DNA of 64,000 nt from Lolium rigidum (taxonomy: Eukaryota > Streptophyta > Magnoliopsida > Poales > Poaceae): positions 254,030,510 to 254,094,509 of the forward strand of contig NC_061512.1 of NCBI RefSeq assembly GCF_022539505.1, read 5' to 3'. Position 1 is the first letter of the stretch; the number at the start of each line of letters is the position of its first letter. The notes beneath the pieces were generated by a model that saw only the letters and a program-made list of their open reading frames with translations, did not search any database and was not told the DNA's origin. The translations under genes and the position numbers were made by a program. Below, one piece after another: positions 44,164-54,824 of the stretch.

Positions 44164-44505
44164 TTATATTAGATACATAAGTTTTAGCATCTCCCTTTTC
44201 ATTAGTCTTAGGTGTGCTACTCTCATCAAACAAATTTTCAGAACAAGCCAAGCATAGTTATTTTCTAGTGCATCATTCATAGCTAGGAGCTTACATGGTA
44301 TTGGTGCTTTGATCTCCCCTCCATCATCAATATTATTAGTGTATCTTATTCTATCCATATCCATCTTTTCAAGGAGACTAACAAAATTAGTAGGAGAACC
44401 AAGCATATTAAATTTAGCAAACACCTTTCTAGCTTCTCTTGCTAGACCACCAAATTCTCTAAGAAGGGTTTCTAAAACAAAATCTTTCTTTTCCCCTTCT
44501 TCCAT
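44164..44505 (-). CDS. Unknown ORF in the 5' half of retrotransposon 2
   Basis: This is a 113-residue frame starting 'MEEGEKKDFVLETLLREFGG'. It is charged at the start, with no zinc knuckle or protease motif. I do not recognise it. It could be the remains of a gag-like or accessory ORF. Retrotransposon 1 has an unrelated ORF in the corresponding place. A further minus-strand frame at 45174-44557 overlaps the LTR border and is probably not real. Confidence 0.3.
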   Translation of the reverse strand: MEEGEKKDFVLETLLREFGGLAREARKVFAKFNMLGSPTNFVSLLEKMDMDRIRYTNNIDDGGEIKAPIPCKLLAMNDALENNYAWLVLKICLMRVAHLRLMKREMLKLMYLI

Positions 44506-44982
44506 ATCACCAAGTGTAGAAACATGTGTTGGATTATAGGATTGAGATTAACAAATTTAGTTTCCAACAATGCGAACTAAATGCGAGCAGCAGATTTCAT
44601 AAGTAGGCGCAAGATCTACCAAGTGTCTATCTTCAAAATTTTCAATGGTACTAACATGGTTGAAGAATTCTTCTATATTATTTCTCCCAACTATAGACCC
44701 ACGTCCTACCGGTATGTTCTTTTGTGGTAAAATTAAAAGGAAACATGATGAAATAAGTAAAGTAAATGCAAGTAAACTAATTTTTTTGTGTTTTGATATA
44801 GCAAACAAGATAGCAAATAAAGTAAAACTAGCAACTAATTTTTTTGTATTTTGATTTAGTGCAGCAAACAAAGTAGTAAATAAAATAAAGCAAGACAAAA
44901 ACAAAGTAAAGAGATTGAGAAGTGGAGACTCCCTTGCAGCCGTGTCTTGATCACTCCCAGCAACTGCGCCGTAAAATATGCT

Positions 44983-46284
44983 TGATGGCGTGTATTTCAC
45001 ACGTTCGTTGGGCAACCCCAAGAGGAAGGTATGATGAGCACAGCAGCAAGTTTTCCCTCGAAAGAAACCAAGGTTTATCGAACCAGAGGAGCCAAGAAGC
45101 ACGTTGAAGGTTGATGGCGTAGGATGTAGTGCGGCGCAACACCGGAGATTCCGCGCCAACGTGGAACCTCGCACAACACAACCAAGCTACTTTGCCCCAA
45201 CGAAACAGAGTGAGGTTGTCAATCTCACCGACTTGTCGTAACAAAGGATTAACCGTATTGTGTGGAAGATGATTGTTTGCAGAGAAAACAAGAGAAACAA
45301 GTATTGCAAGTAGATTGTATTTCAATGAAAGAGAATTGGACCGGGGTCCACGCTCACTAGAGGTGTCTCTCCCATAAGACGAACAAAGCATGTTGGGTGA
45401 ACAAATTACAGTTGGGCAATTGACAAATAAAGAGAGCATGACAATGCACATACATATCATGATGAGTATAGTGAGATTTAATTGGGCATTACGACAAAGT
45501 ACATAGACCGCCATCCAACCGCATCTATGCCTAAAAAGTCCACCTTCAGTGTTATCATCCGAACCCCTCCGCATTAAGTTGCAAAGCAACGTACAATTGC
45601 ATTAAGTATGGTGCGTAATGTAATCAACAACTACATCCTTAGACATAGCATCAATGTTTTATCCCTAGTGGCAACAAAGACAACACAACCTTAGAACTTT
45701 CTGTCACCGTCCTGTGTGTCAATGCAGCATGAACCCACTATCGAGCATAAGTACTCCCTCTTGGAGTTAAAAGCATCTACTTGGCCGAGAGCATCTACTA
45801 ATAACGGAGAGCATGCAAGATCATAAACAACACATAAGCATAACTTTGATAATCAACATAACAAGTATTCTCTATTCATCGGATCCCAACAAACGCAACA
45901 TATAGAATTACATATAGATGATCTTGATCATGATAGGCAGCTCACAAGATCCGACAATGATAGCACAATGGGGAGAAGACAACCATCTAGCTACTGCTAT
46001 GGACCCATAGTCCAGGGGTAGACTACTCACTCATCACTCCGGAGGCGACCATGGCGGTGTAGAGTCCTCCAGGAGATGATTCCCTCTCCGGCAGGGTGCC
46101 GAGGCGATCTCCAGGATCCCCCGAGATGGGATCGGCGGCGACGGCGTCTCCGCAATGTTTTCCGTATCGTGGCTCTCGGCATCGGGGGTTTCGTCACGGA
46201 GGCTATTTGTAGGCGGAAGGGCAAGTCAAGAGGCGGCAATAGGCCCACACCACGTGCCGGCGCGGCCAAGGGGGGCCGCGCCGC
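44983..46284 (-). repeat. 5' LTR of retrotransposon 2, truncated right end
   Basis: It begins tgatggcgtg and breaks off at 46284, where sequence of an unrelated tandem array and CACTA begins. In element orientation the missing part is the start of U3. Confidence 0.88.
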
Positions 46285-46308
46285 TGGTTTGTTGGTGTTT
46301 TTGTACTT

Positions 46309-47690
46309 GCCGATGATTAGATGGTTGGTCGATCACTCGTACACTCGGGGGTGGAGCAAGTGAGGCTTGGTGTGATGGCACAAATATCAACTTGTGCATC
46401 CTACCTGGCCTCACTTACTCCATCCCTAGATGTTAATATTTGTTTCGACCAACAAAGTATGAGGCATTCCATTTAGTTCATACTAGCTACTTCTTAATTG
46501 CATTGGCCTTTCTTCCATTTAGTGCCGATGATTAAATTGTTTGGTCACTTGTACACTCTGGGGTGGGGCCAGTGAGCCTGGTGCGATGGCACAAATATCA
46601 ATCTCTTGTGCATCCTACCTGGCCTCACTGACCCCATCCCGGAATGTTAATATTTCTTTCGACCAACAAAGTATGAGGCATATGATATCTAGTTGAGATA
46701 CCACTTGGCTCTTTCTTCCATTTTAGTGCCGATGATTAGAATGTTTGGTCACCTATACGCCGCAATATACTTTGTAGACGGGCCCCCTATCCCCGGCCGC
46801 CGTTCCGTGAACGAGTCTTTGACGAGACAACAACGCCGACCTGCCTCCTCCGGCGCATCACCACTTTTCTTCTCTCGCCATCCGAGTACGTGAACGAGTC
46901 CTTAATGCAAAGACGGTGCTAGCCTCCCTAGCATCATGCCGACCCCTGTTGCCGCGTTTCAGGCCGTGTCTCACGCGCCCTGCACTCTTCGCCTTTTTGC
47001 CCGGTGAACGAATAGACCAATCGTTGGAATAAGGAAGCCGATGACGGCCGATCGCAATTTAATCTTGCGACCGGCCGTCATCGGTTTCCTTATTCCAACG
47101 ATCAGTCGGTTCACCGGGAAAAAGGCGAACAGTGCAGGGCGCGGGCACGGCCTGAAGCGCGGCAACACGGCTCGGCATAATGCTGGGCAGGCCGGCACGG
47201 TCTTTGCATCAAGGACTCGTTCACTGGACGGCGAGGGACTGCCGTGGTTCTGCGCCGGAGAGGAAGATCGGCGTCGTTGTGTCGTCAAGCACCCGTTCAA
47301 GGAACGGCGGCCGGGGAAGGGGGCCCTTCCGCAAAGTATATCGCGGTGTATACTGCAACTATGGTTTCTGACCATAGTATTTGTGTTGACCAACAATGTA
47401 TGAGGCACTTACTCCATTTTGTCATTCCATTTGCTTTGAGATTTTCAAAATGCCGATGATTAAAATGTTTGGTCAACGTACACTCGGGGGCGGCGTAAGT
47501 GAGCCTGGTAAGATAGCACAAATATCAATCTCTTGTGCATCGGACTTGGTCTCACTTACGCCGTCCCTGAATGTTAATATTTGTGTTGACCAACAATGTA
47601 TGAGGCATTTATTCCATTTCTCTTGTGCATCGGACTTGTTGGTCTCACTTTCTTCCATTTTCATCATAGTAGGAACTGGATGAAGGACCC
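46309..47690 (+). repeat. Tandem array of a ~210-bp unit, four copies, third interrupted
   Basis: Units start with GCCGATGATTA at 46309, 46524, 46728 and 47452. They share text such as 'gatggcacaaatatcaa' and 'gaccaacaaagtatgaggca'. The third unit is interrupted by the foldback 46754-47352. Confidence 0.85.
46754..47352. repeat. ~600-bp foldback (long inverted repeat) element
   Basis: The two ~300-bp arms are imperfect complements from end to end. The outer ends are 'tatacgccgcaatatacttt' (46754) and its partner ending 'gcggtgtata' (47352). The centre is TCGCAA-tttaatc-TTGCGA (47052-47070). It sits within a tandem unit. A target duplication was not resolved. No coding sequence was seen; open frames on both strands mirror each other. 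Confidence 0.88.
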
Positions 47691-48389
47691 CGATGCAAGC
47701 GAGCCTGGTGGGTAGAGATGAGGGAGCAAAGGAGGAACCGGATGAAGACTACTTTGTATCTCGAAATTGTGAATTTTGTATGAATTAAGAGTTGTATGCA
47801 AAACATTTGACACTTGCCACTATATATGTATCTCGATCGGGCTCTAAGTAATGTGATGATGATGTCTATGTTATATCCGTGCAATGTACATGATATTTAT
47901 ATTATATCTGAATGTTGCTGTATATAACCCGTATATCCGTATATTGCTGTCTATAAACCGCATGTGTATAGCGAGCAGCACAAAATCGTGTATAATACAA
48001 GAAAATTCCGTGGCGCACCGAAAACCGATTCCCGTGGCGCACGCTTTCACGTGGCGCACCTAAGAACACGTGCGCCACGGAAACCTTAATTCTGTGGCGC
48101 ATGGGCAGGTGCGCCACAGAAACCTTATTTTTGTGGCGACGTTTCTGTGGCGCACCTCCCATGCGCCACAGAAGCCATTTTTGGTGCGCCACTGATGAGG
48201 CTTTTCCTACTAGTGGCAGCGCCGACAGCGGTGACGACGGCGACGACGAGGGCAGCAACGGCCCATAGATAGGATCCTTAGTAGGATCAGTAGTAGTAGA
48301 CGGGGCAATGTACCCCCTAGTACTTCCTTTTGAGAGCAATCAGCTCTTTATGTAAGAAATCTTGCTATCAATGAAGAATTTCCTTTATC

Positions 48390-50580
48390 TTGATTTTGCC
48401 GATTTCCTTCATGCTAATTTAGCCGATTTCCCCTCATACTGACTTTGCCGATTGTCAACTTGATCAATGCTCAATGAGCCGATGGCAACGCATCGGTCTC
48501 TTACGATAAATTTCGAGATAGATCAATTTAGTCACCTCCCCAAATGGTAACCTGCGAACCTTGCTCAATTCAGATCCCCAAATTTCCAATTGAACAGGTC
48601 CAAACCGCAGTCGTGCGAACCCTAGATCTTGGACACGCAAATCCAACTTCCACAGCGAACCCAATGGCGGGATCATCCAGCTCCAATGTCGCGGTCTCTG
48701 GCCTGACAGTAATTCTTAACCGCCCCAAATCACTGAGCGTAATGTTAGATTTAACGGCAAAAATCCTGAAATAATGCCTGGTCTTATCATCAACTTTAGG
48801 TTTCAGACATTCTTCTGCCGCATCCTTCCTTGCCTTCAGGAGAGCTCTAGGACCGTTGCTGAATCAACTCGAATGCTGAAACTGATACTTCTGCAGAACA
48901 GGCACCACTTGGCCACAAATTTTCTTGTGATAGTTTACAGTGATGTTTATAATCCTGCTCAGTTTTCTTGCAGCAACAAGATGGCCCAGAGCCTATCAAT
49001 GATGATGGCTCCCTCTTCATATTCCTCCCACCAGCTCCTGTGGTTCTCTCCTGCAAGAACTCACCACCTTTCAAAAAAAAATTGTGATGTAGAGCCAGCC
49101 GATTCCAACAAAATCGGCTCCCTAGAGCAAAGAACCTTCAAGGCGAACTGCCCCCCGAGCCTCAGTCAGGGTGGGAACAGCAGTGAGCCAGCCAAATGTA
49201 CCACCATCGGCTTCCAAGTTGTAATGCAGAGCCAACCGATTCCAACAAAATCGGCTCCCCAGAGCAAAGAACCTCCAGGGCAAGCTGCCCCCCGAGCCTC
49301 AGTCAGGGCGAGAATAGCAGTGAGCCAGCCAAAGGTGCCAACATCGGCTTTCAAGACAAGGTCAGCCCCTGAATCTGCTGCCTCTCCAACTCCCATCAAA
49401 ACATGGCAGGAAAGCTTTCGCCCAAAGAGCCGATGCACTAAGAGGGCTCGGAAGGATCAGCAAACCCCTTCCTCGAACCAAGAAGCCTCAAATGTAATGG
49501 CTCTCCAACTCCTCCTAGCTCCATCCTTGTGCTTTGCTGCTCAGATCAGCTCACCATCTTTTTTTGCAGACTGATGCAACTTCCAATGAGGATGTTGATG
49601 AAGTTTTGATGCCCTTCACAACTCTGGACGTAACAACCTCTGAAGGTGACATCGACCAAGTCGCCACCTTGGCCAAACCCCAGGCAAAAAACGTCACAGC
49701 CGATTGCTTCGTCATTGGCTATTCTCATGGTCCTAGGAGAAATATGCTCCCTTTGTTGGGCTCACCCTTAACCTGATCTGCATGCTTATGCTGCTCTTGT
49801 TGTTGGTCAGGGTTGTGATCCCTCAAACTTGCCCCAGCCGATATTGCAGACAAATGTCAGCGGCTTCAATGAGAAAAAGGGCAGTTTTGGACGCCAAAAC
49901 TGACGCTTCTGCTAGCACTGCTGAACTTGAAGACTTGCGAAAGGAGTTGGAGGTCCTTGAAGAGAGGATCTGAGTCACCAAACAATTCCATTGAGGCGTT
50001 CATCCAGTAGAGCCTCTCCATGTAACTCGATAACTGCTCCATTGAGCTTCTGCTTATAACAGTTTGTATCTCTTGAGTCGATGGCTGCGCATCGGCTTTC
50101 TATTCTAAAGTCGATGTCTGTGCATCGGTTGTGCTTAAAAAATTTGTATTTTTTACCCAGCCGATCTACTCATGTATCGGCCCCCGTATTTCAATGTCCA
50201 TCATCGTCAAAGAATATATCTTGAGCTGCTGGGCATTTGACAGCCACTTCAAACTTCGTATCCTCGTGTCTTATCCATCTAAGTGCCCCCCGAGCCGATT
50301 CTTTCAAGTAATTGAGGGTATCGGCTCTTCAGGCATCCTCTGTTAGATCAATGCTGAACACAGGCAAAACGCATGTCGAGGATAATTTTGGCCGATTGCT
50401 AGAATCGGCCTCCTTTTTCATTGCAATGCTTGATGAGGGTTTACCACTTCTTGGTTTTCTACTGTAGCTACGTGACATGCTTGAGATAAGATTTTTGCTT
50501 TCCATTTTTTGGGCCATAAAACTCTGACGGGAGCATGGACACCATGTTTGTATCAGCCGATGCCTCTGCATCGGCTTTTG
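48390..50580. repeat. Cluster of short GCCGAT...ATCGGC hairpins
   Basis: GCCGAT or ATCGGC occurs about 20 times in 2.2 kb, frequently as facing pairs. Examples are AGCCGATGC-ctct-GCATCGGCT (50555-50576), GGCCGATT-gctag-AATCGGCC (50390-50410), GAGCCGAT...ATCGGCTC (50292-50327) and AGCCGATT-ccaacaa-AATCGGCT (49097-49119). The same motif appears in the LTR (55081-55101). Confidence 0.85.
48774..49973 (+). CDS. Plus-strand (antisense) open frames in the gypsy 3' region, uncertain
   Basis: There are three open frames in different phases on the plus strand, opposite to gag. 48774-49574 is Ser/Pro-rich with near-duplicated 'ADSNKIGS / PIPTKSAP' segments caused by a DNA repeat. 49534-49776 is acidic. 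49782-49973 ends 'AELEDLRKELEVLEERI', a heptad-like coiled-coil stretch. They may be exons of one antisense gene of the type known in Tat-lineage elements, or chance frames. No domain was recognised. A polyadenylation-like 3' region of another plus-strand unit appears at about 48270-48390. Confidence 0.3.
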
Positions 50581-50635
50581 TCTGTTTGGGGCGCCACACT
50601 TTCTTGGGCGGGCGCGCCTCCGTCTCCAACGTTTG

Positions 50636-51548
50636 CTACATTTTCACGGCCAGATCGGGCCGTGCTTTTCTCAACGTGTACAGGTACTGTGCCTCGGCTT
50701 CCTCCAGGTTTCGTAGACGCTGCACCCTACGCTTCTGAGAATGGCTGAGCCCATCAGGGCACCACCTTGGCCGGTGATACCTATCTTCTTCTTCATCTGA
50801 CTCCTCAAAGTCTTCCCCTTGAGACGACTCAGCTCGTTTGTTCTGAGGTGGGAGAGGACCTAGACGTTTGAACACTGAAACCTCATTTGTTCCCTTCCTT
50901 TGCTGTCTGCATTCTGGGCAGTTCTCGATTGTTGGCAATCGGCTCATTCCTGAGTCCCAGCAGTGTTTAAAGAAAGGACAGTCCCAATGCCTATCCACGT
51001 CTTCTTGCTCCCTTGACCTCCCTCTAGCGTGACGCTCGTACCCGTCGTTGTCTTTATCGTGCCGACGATACTTCCTGTCATCTGCATCAGACCGATGATA
51101 TCTCTCATCACCTACGTCGTAGCGCCGACGTCGGTCATACTTCTGCTCGTATTTGTTAAGGAGATGCGCGGAGAGTGGACGTTGATACCGCACGCTTCTC
51201 ACTTCCTCCTCAGTTAGGTATCGTCTATCATCATATAGGGGCCGGTCGCGTGGATCGGCCTCCTCTTTATCCTTGCCACGGGAGTGGCTGCTCTCTGCTT
51301 TATCTTTGCCATGGCGGCTCACAAGCCCTGCCATGTTGACATCAAAAGAGAACCCTGGCTCGCACCTTATGGAGTGACTGAGGTCCACCATGTTGACGCC
51401 AGGAAACGGTCGTGTGTCAACCTTCATGGCAAATTGTCCGAAAGTTAATCGGCCTGATTCTATCGCCATTTGAATCTGTGCGCGCAATACCTTGCAGTCG
51501 CTGGTGGCGTGGGTGAACGTGTGATGCCATTTGCAGTATGGTCTACCG
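50636..51548 (-). pseudogene. Gypsy gag, C-terminal part (3' of solo LTR insertion)
   Basis: This continues the gag frame after the solo LTR. It starts with a zinc-knuckle-like 'CKWHHTFTHATSDC', then 'FAMKVDTRPFPGVNMVDL', then a long Arg/Asp/Tyr-rich hydrophilic stretch, a second Cys/His cluster ('CPFFKHCWDSGMSRLPTIEN'), and a C-terminus ending at 50636. In gypsy elements gag packages the RNA. The insertion disrupts it. There is no pol frame downstream. Confidence 0.75.
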
Positions 51549-51553
51549 TTCAT

Positions 51554-53159
51554 TGATGGCGTGTATTTCACACGTTCGTTGGGGAACTCCAAGAGGAAGG
51601 TATGATGCGCACAGCAGCAAGTTTTCCCTCAGAAAGAAACCAAGGTTTATCGAACCAGGAGGAGCCAAGGAGCACGTTGAAGGTTGATGGCGGCGGGATG
51701 TAGTGCGGCGCAACACCAGGGATTCCGGCGCCAACGTGGAACCTGCACAACACAATCCAAAGTACTTTGCCCCAACGAAACAAGTGAGGTTGTCAATCTC
51801 ACCTAGGCTTGCTGTAACAAAGGATTAACCGTATTGTGTGGAAGATGATTGTTTGCGGAGAAAACAAGTAAAACAAGTATTGCAAGCAGATTTGTATTTC
51901 AAGTATTAAAGAATGGACCGGGGTCCACAGTTCACTAGAGGTGTCTCTCCCATAAGATAAAAGCATGTTGGGTGAACAAATTACAGTCGGGCAATTGACA
52001 AATAGAGAGGGCATAACAATGCACATACATGTCATGATAAGTATAGTGAGATTTAATTGGGCATTACGACAAAGTACATAGACTGCCATCCAACTGCATC
52101 TATGCCTAAAAAGTCCACCTTCAGGTTATCATCCGAACCCCTTCCGTATTAAGTTGCAAAGCAACGGACAATTGCATTAAGTATGGTGCGTAATGTAATC
52201 AATAACTACATCCTCGGACATAGCATCAATGTTTTATCCCTAGTGGCAACGAGCACAACACAACCTTAGAACTTTCTCGTCACTCGTCCCAGGTGTCAAT
52301 GCAGGCATGAACCCACTATCGAGCATAAATACTCCCTCTTGGAGTTAAGAGCAAAAACTTGGCCAGAGCCTCTACTAATAACGGAGAGCATGCAAGATCA
52401 TAAACAACACATATGTAATAACTTGATAATTAACATAACATGGTATTCTCTATCCATCGGATCCCGACAAACACAACATATAGCATTACGAGATAGATGA
52501 TCTTGATCATGTTAGGCAGCTCACAAGATCCAACAATGAAGCACAATGAGGAGAATACAACCATCTAGCTACTCGCTATGGACCCATAGTCCAGGGTGAA
52601 CTACTCACTCATCACTCCGGAGGCGACCATGGCGGTGTAGAGTCCTCCGGGAGATGAATCCCCTCTCCGGCAGGGTGCCGGAGGAGATCTCCGAATCCCC
52701 CGAGATGGGATTGGCGGCGGCGGCGTCTCGCAGAGGTTTTCCGTATCGTGGTTTTTCGCATCAGGGGTTTCGCGATGGAGGCTTTAAGTAGGCGGAAGGG
52801 CAACGTGGGGGGCCACACGGGGGGCCCACACCACAGGTCGGCGCGGCCAAGACCTGGGCCGCGCCGCCCTATGGTGGCGGCCCCTCGTGGCCCCACTTCG
52901 ACTCCTCTTCGGTCTTCCGGAAGCTTCGTGGCAAAATAGGACCCTGGGTCTTGATTTCGTCCAATTCCGAGAATATTTCGTTACTAGGATTTCTGAAACC
53001 AAAAACAGCAGAAAACATCAACTGGCTCTTCCGCATCTTGTTAATAGGTTAGTTCCAGAAAATGCACGAATATGACATAAAGTGTGCATAAAACATGTAG
53101 GTATCATCAATAATATGGCATGGAACATAAGAAATTATCGATACGTCGGAGACGTATCA
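51554..53159 (-). mobile_element. Solo LTR inside gypsy gag
   Basis: This is 1606 bp from tgatggcgtg to gacgtatca, of the same family as the LTRs of retrotransposon 2. A perfect 5-bp duplication, ttcat, flanks it (51549-51553 and 53160-53164). No internal sequence remains, so the element was reduced by LTR-LTR recombination. It cleanly splits the gag reading frame. Confidence 0.95.
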
Positions 53160-53164
53160 TTCAT

Positions 53165-54766
53165 CTCTTGTGACGTAGGCATCCTGTGGCCTTCGGGTAA
53201 CTTCATCTGTTTCTCCTTCAGCAGCAAATCAAAAATCTGCTCAGTTTTGCTTAAATCGAAGTCAAACCCTTTTGGAGGCCCTGGTTGTTTCACCCATTTG
53301 CAGGACACGGGTACTGCCGTCCGAGTCCATTCAGCCACGGCGACTTCCTGATCTTCCGCGAGGTCTTCATCCTCTTCAGCATCGACCAGGCCTACCGTGC
53401 GCTTGAACTTGTCTTGGTACAATTCTGGGTGGCGCTGTTCATATGAAGTTAGTCTCTGGACCATGTGCGCTAACGAATTGTACTCCACTTGGAACGTCAG
53501 ATCCTTGAGTGGCGCTGCGAGGCCTGCCACGGCCAGCTCGACTGCTTCTTTCTCAGATAAATGAACCGAATAGCATCGGTTCTTGACAGTTCTGAAACGT
53601 TGAATGTATTCAGACACCGTCTCTCCTCGCCTTTGCCGAACCTGTGTCAGCTCGGCAATGCCAGCTTCAGTAGCTTCTGAATGATATTGTATGTGAAACT
53701 GCTCTTCCAGCTGCTTCCAAGTCCGAACTGAATCTGGGGGTAGCGAGGTGTACCACCCAAAGGCTGGACCCGTGAGAGATTGGGCAAAGAACCTCACACG
53801 TAGCTGCTCTGATGCTGAAACCATGCCTAGCTGTGCCAAGTATCGGCTCACGTGCTCGATGGAGCTAGATCCTTCTGATCCACTAAATTTTGTGAAGTCA
53901 GGGAGCCGATACTTAGGTGGCAGCGGGATCAGGTCATACTCATTGGGATACGGCTTGGAATAGCCGATTGTTTTCTTCTTAGGCAGGATCCCGAACTGAT
54001 CTCTCAGGATTGCGCTGATCTGATCCACAGTAGGAGCTGCAGAGGTTGAGCCGTTCGGATTTGTGGCAGTGGCATATTTAGTTAGCCACGCCTGTTTCTC
54101 AGCGTCTGCTCCAGAACCTCCTGCTGCTCCAGCAATCCCTCCTGCCGTAACAATCGCTCCTGCTCCGGTAATCCCTCCTGCTCCGGCAATCCCTCCTGCT
54201 GGAGTTTGGATCGCTTGCGTCCAGTTGTTGCAGTCCGGCACGTATGTGCACACGTATCCATGTGGGATCTCCTTGGGCGGCTCATATAAGAATTGGTAGT
54301 CGCCAGGATCACCTCCAACCTTGTAGACGATGTATGCCGGTGAACCTTGTTGTTGTGGAGCTGCCATTGCGAACGGCAGGGGTGGCCTAGTGTGGAGTTG
54401 CATCTCTCCCTGGTGAGTCCCTAGAGCAGGTCCTGAGGGGGAGTACTGATGCTTCATGATTTCTTGCACCACATGAAGCGCAATGCGCTCCAAAGTATTC
54501 ACCAGGCTCTCAGAATGCCGATGTAGCGAATGAGCCACAACGTAGTTGATTTCCTGACGCAGGGCTCTGGTACGTTCCTCCGAAGGGAGAGACAGATCCA
54601 AACCCTCGAGCGCGCCTTGGGGTGTGAATCCTTTGAACCTGATGCCGTGCAAACGGGTCTTCTCAAAGGAGCCGATGAGTTCGGCTTAACAGATGGCCTT
54701 CAGCTCATCGTATTTCTTCTGATGCTCTGCAGGCAGATCCTCGTATTTGATCGGTTCGTCCGACAT
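53165..54766 (-). pseudogene. Gypsy gag, N-terminal and central part
   Basis: The likely start is the Met at 54766 ('MSDEPIKYEDLPAEHQKKY'). An in-frame stop lies at about 54686 (after 'DELKAIC'), so this copy is broken early. The long open part (54652-53165) holds a helix-rich N-terminus, a Gly/Ala/Ile repeat 'AGGITGAGAIVTAGGIAGA', and a retrotransposon gag core around residues 285-375 of that frame ('FGWYTSLPPDSVRTWKQLEE', 'RRGETVSEYIQRFRTVKNRC'). It then runs into the solo LTR. The nucleocapsid part lies beyond the insertion at 51548-50636. Confidence 0.82.
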
Positions 54767-54803
54767 CTTGGCTGCCGATGTTGATGTAGTTGTTGCAGAA
54801 AGT

Positions 54804-54821
54804 GTCCCACCGGGCGTGCCA
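54804..54821 (-). other. Primer-binding site of the gypsy element
   Basis: On the minus strand TGGCACGCCCGGTGGGAC lies 3 bp after the LTR end. It starts TGG like sites complementary to a tRNA 3' CCA end. The exact tRNA was not determined. Confidence 0.7.
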
Positions 54822-54824
54822 GAA

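Larger units (their letters stand above)
39914..46284 (-). mobile_element. Non-autonomous LTR retrotransposon 2 (LARD-like), right LTR truncated
   Basis: The left LTR is 39914-41504 and the right LTR begins at 44983, but it stops matching after 'gggccgcgccg' at about 46284 and lacks roughly the last 290 bp. The interior 41505-44062 is nearly identical to retrotransposon 1, while the 5' half (44063-44982) is different. On the minus strand the sequence after the 5' LTR reads 'ggcgcagttgctgggag', a degenerate version of the primer-binding region of retrotransposon 1. No pol is present. Confidence 0.88.
46285..48215. mobile_element. CACTA fragment: right end with GTGGCGCAC subterminal repeats
   Basis: The right terminus is CTACTAGTG at 48207-48215. 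Inverted subterminal repeats of GTGGCGCAC / GTGCGCCAC occupy 48008-48193 (about eight copies). The interior holds the tandem array 46309-47690. The left end is missing, lost at the junction with retrotransposon 2. There is no transposase. Confidence 0.65.
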
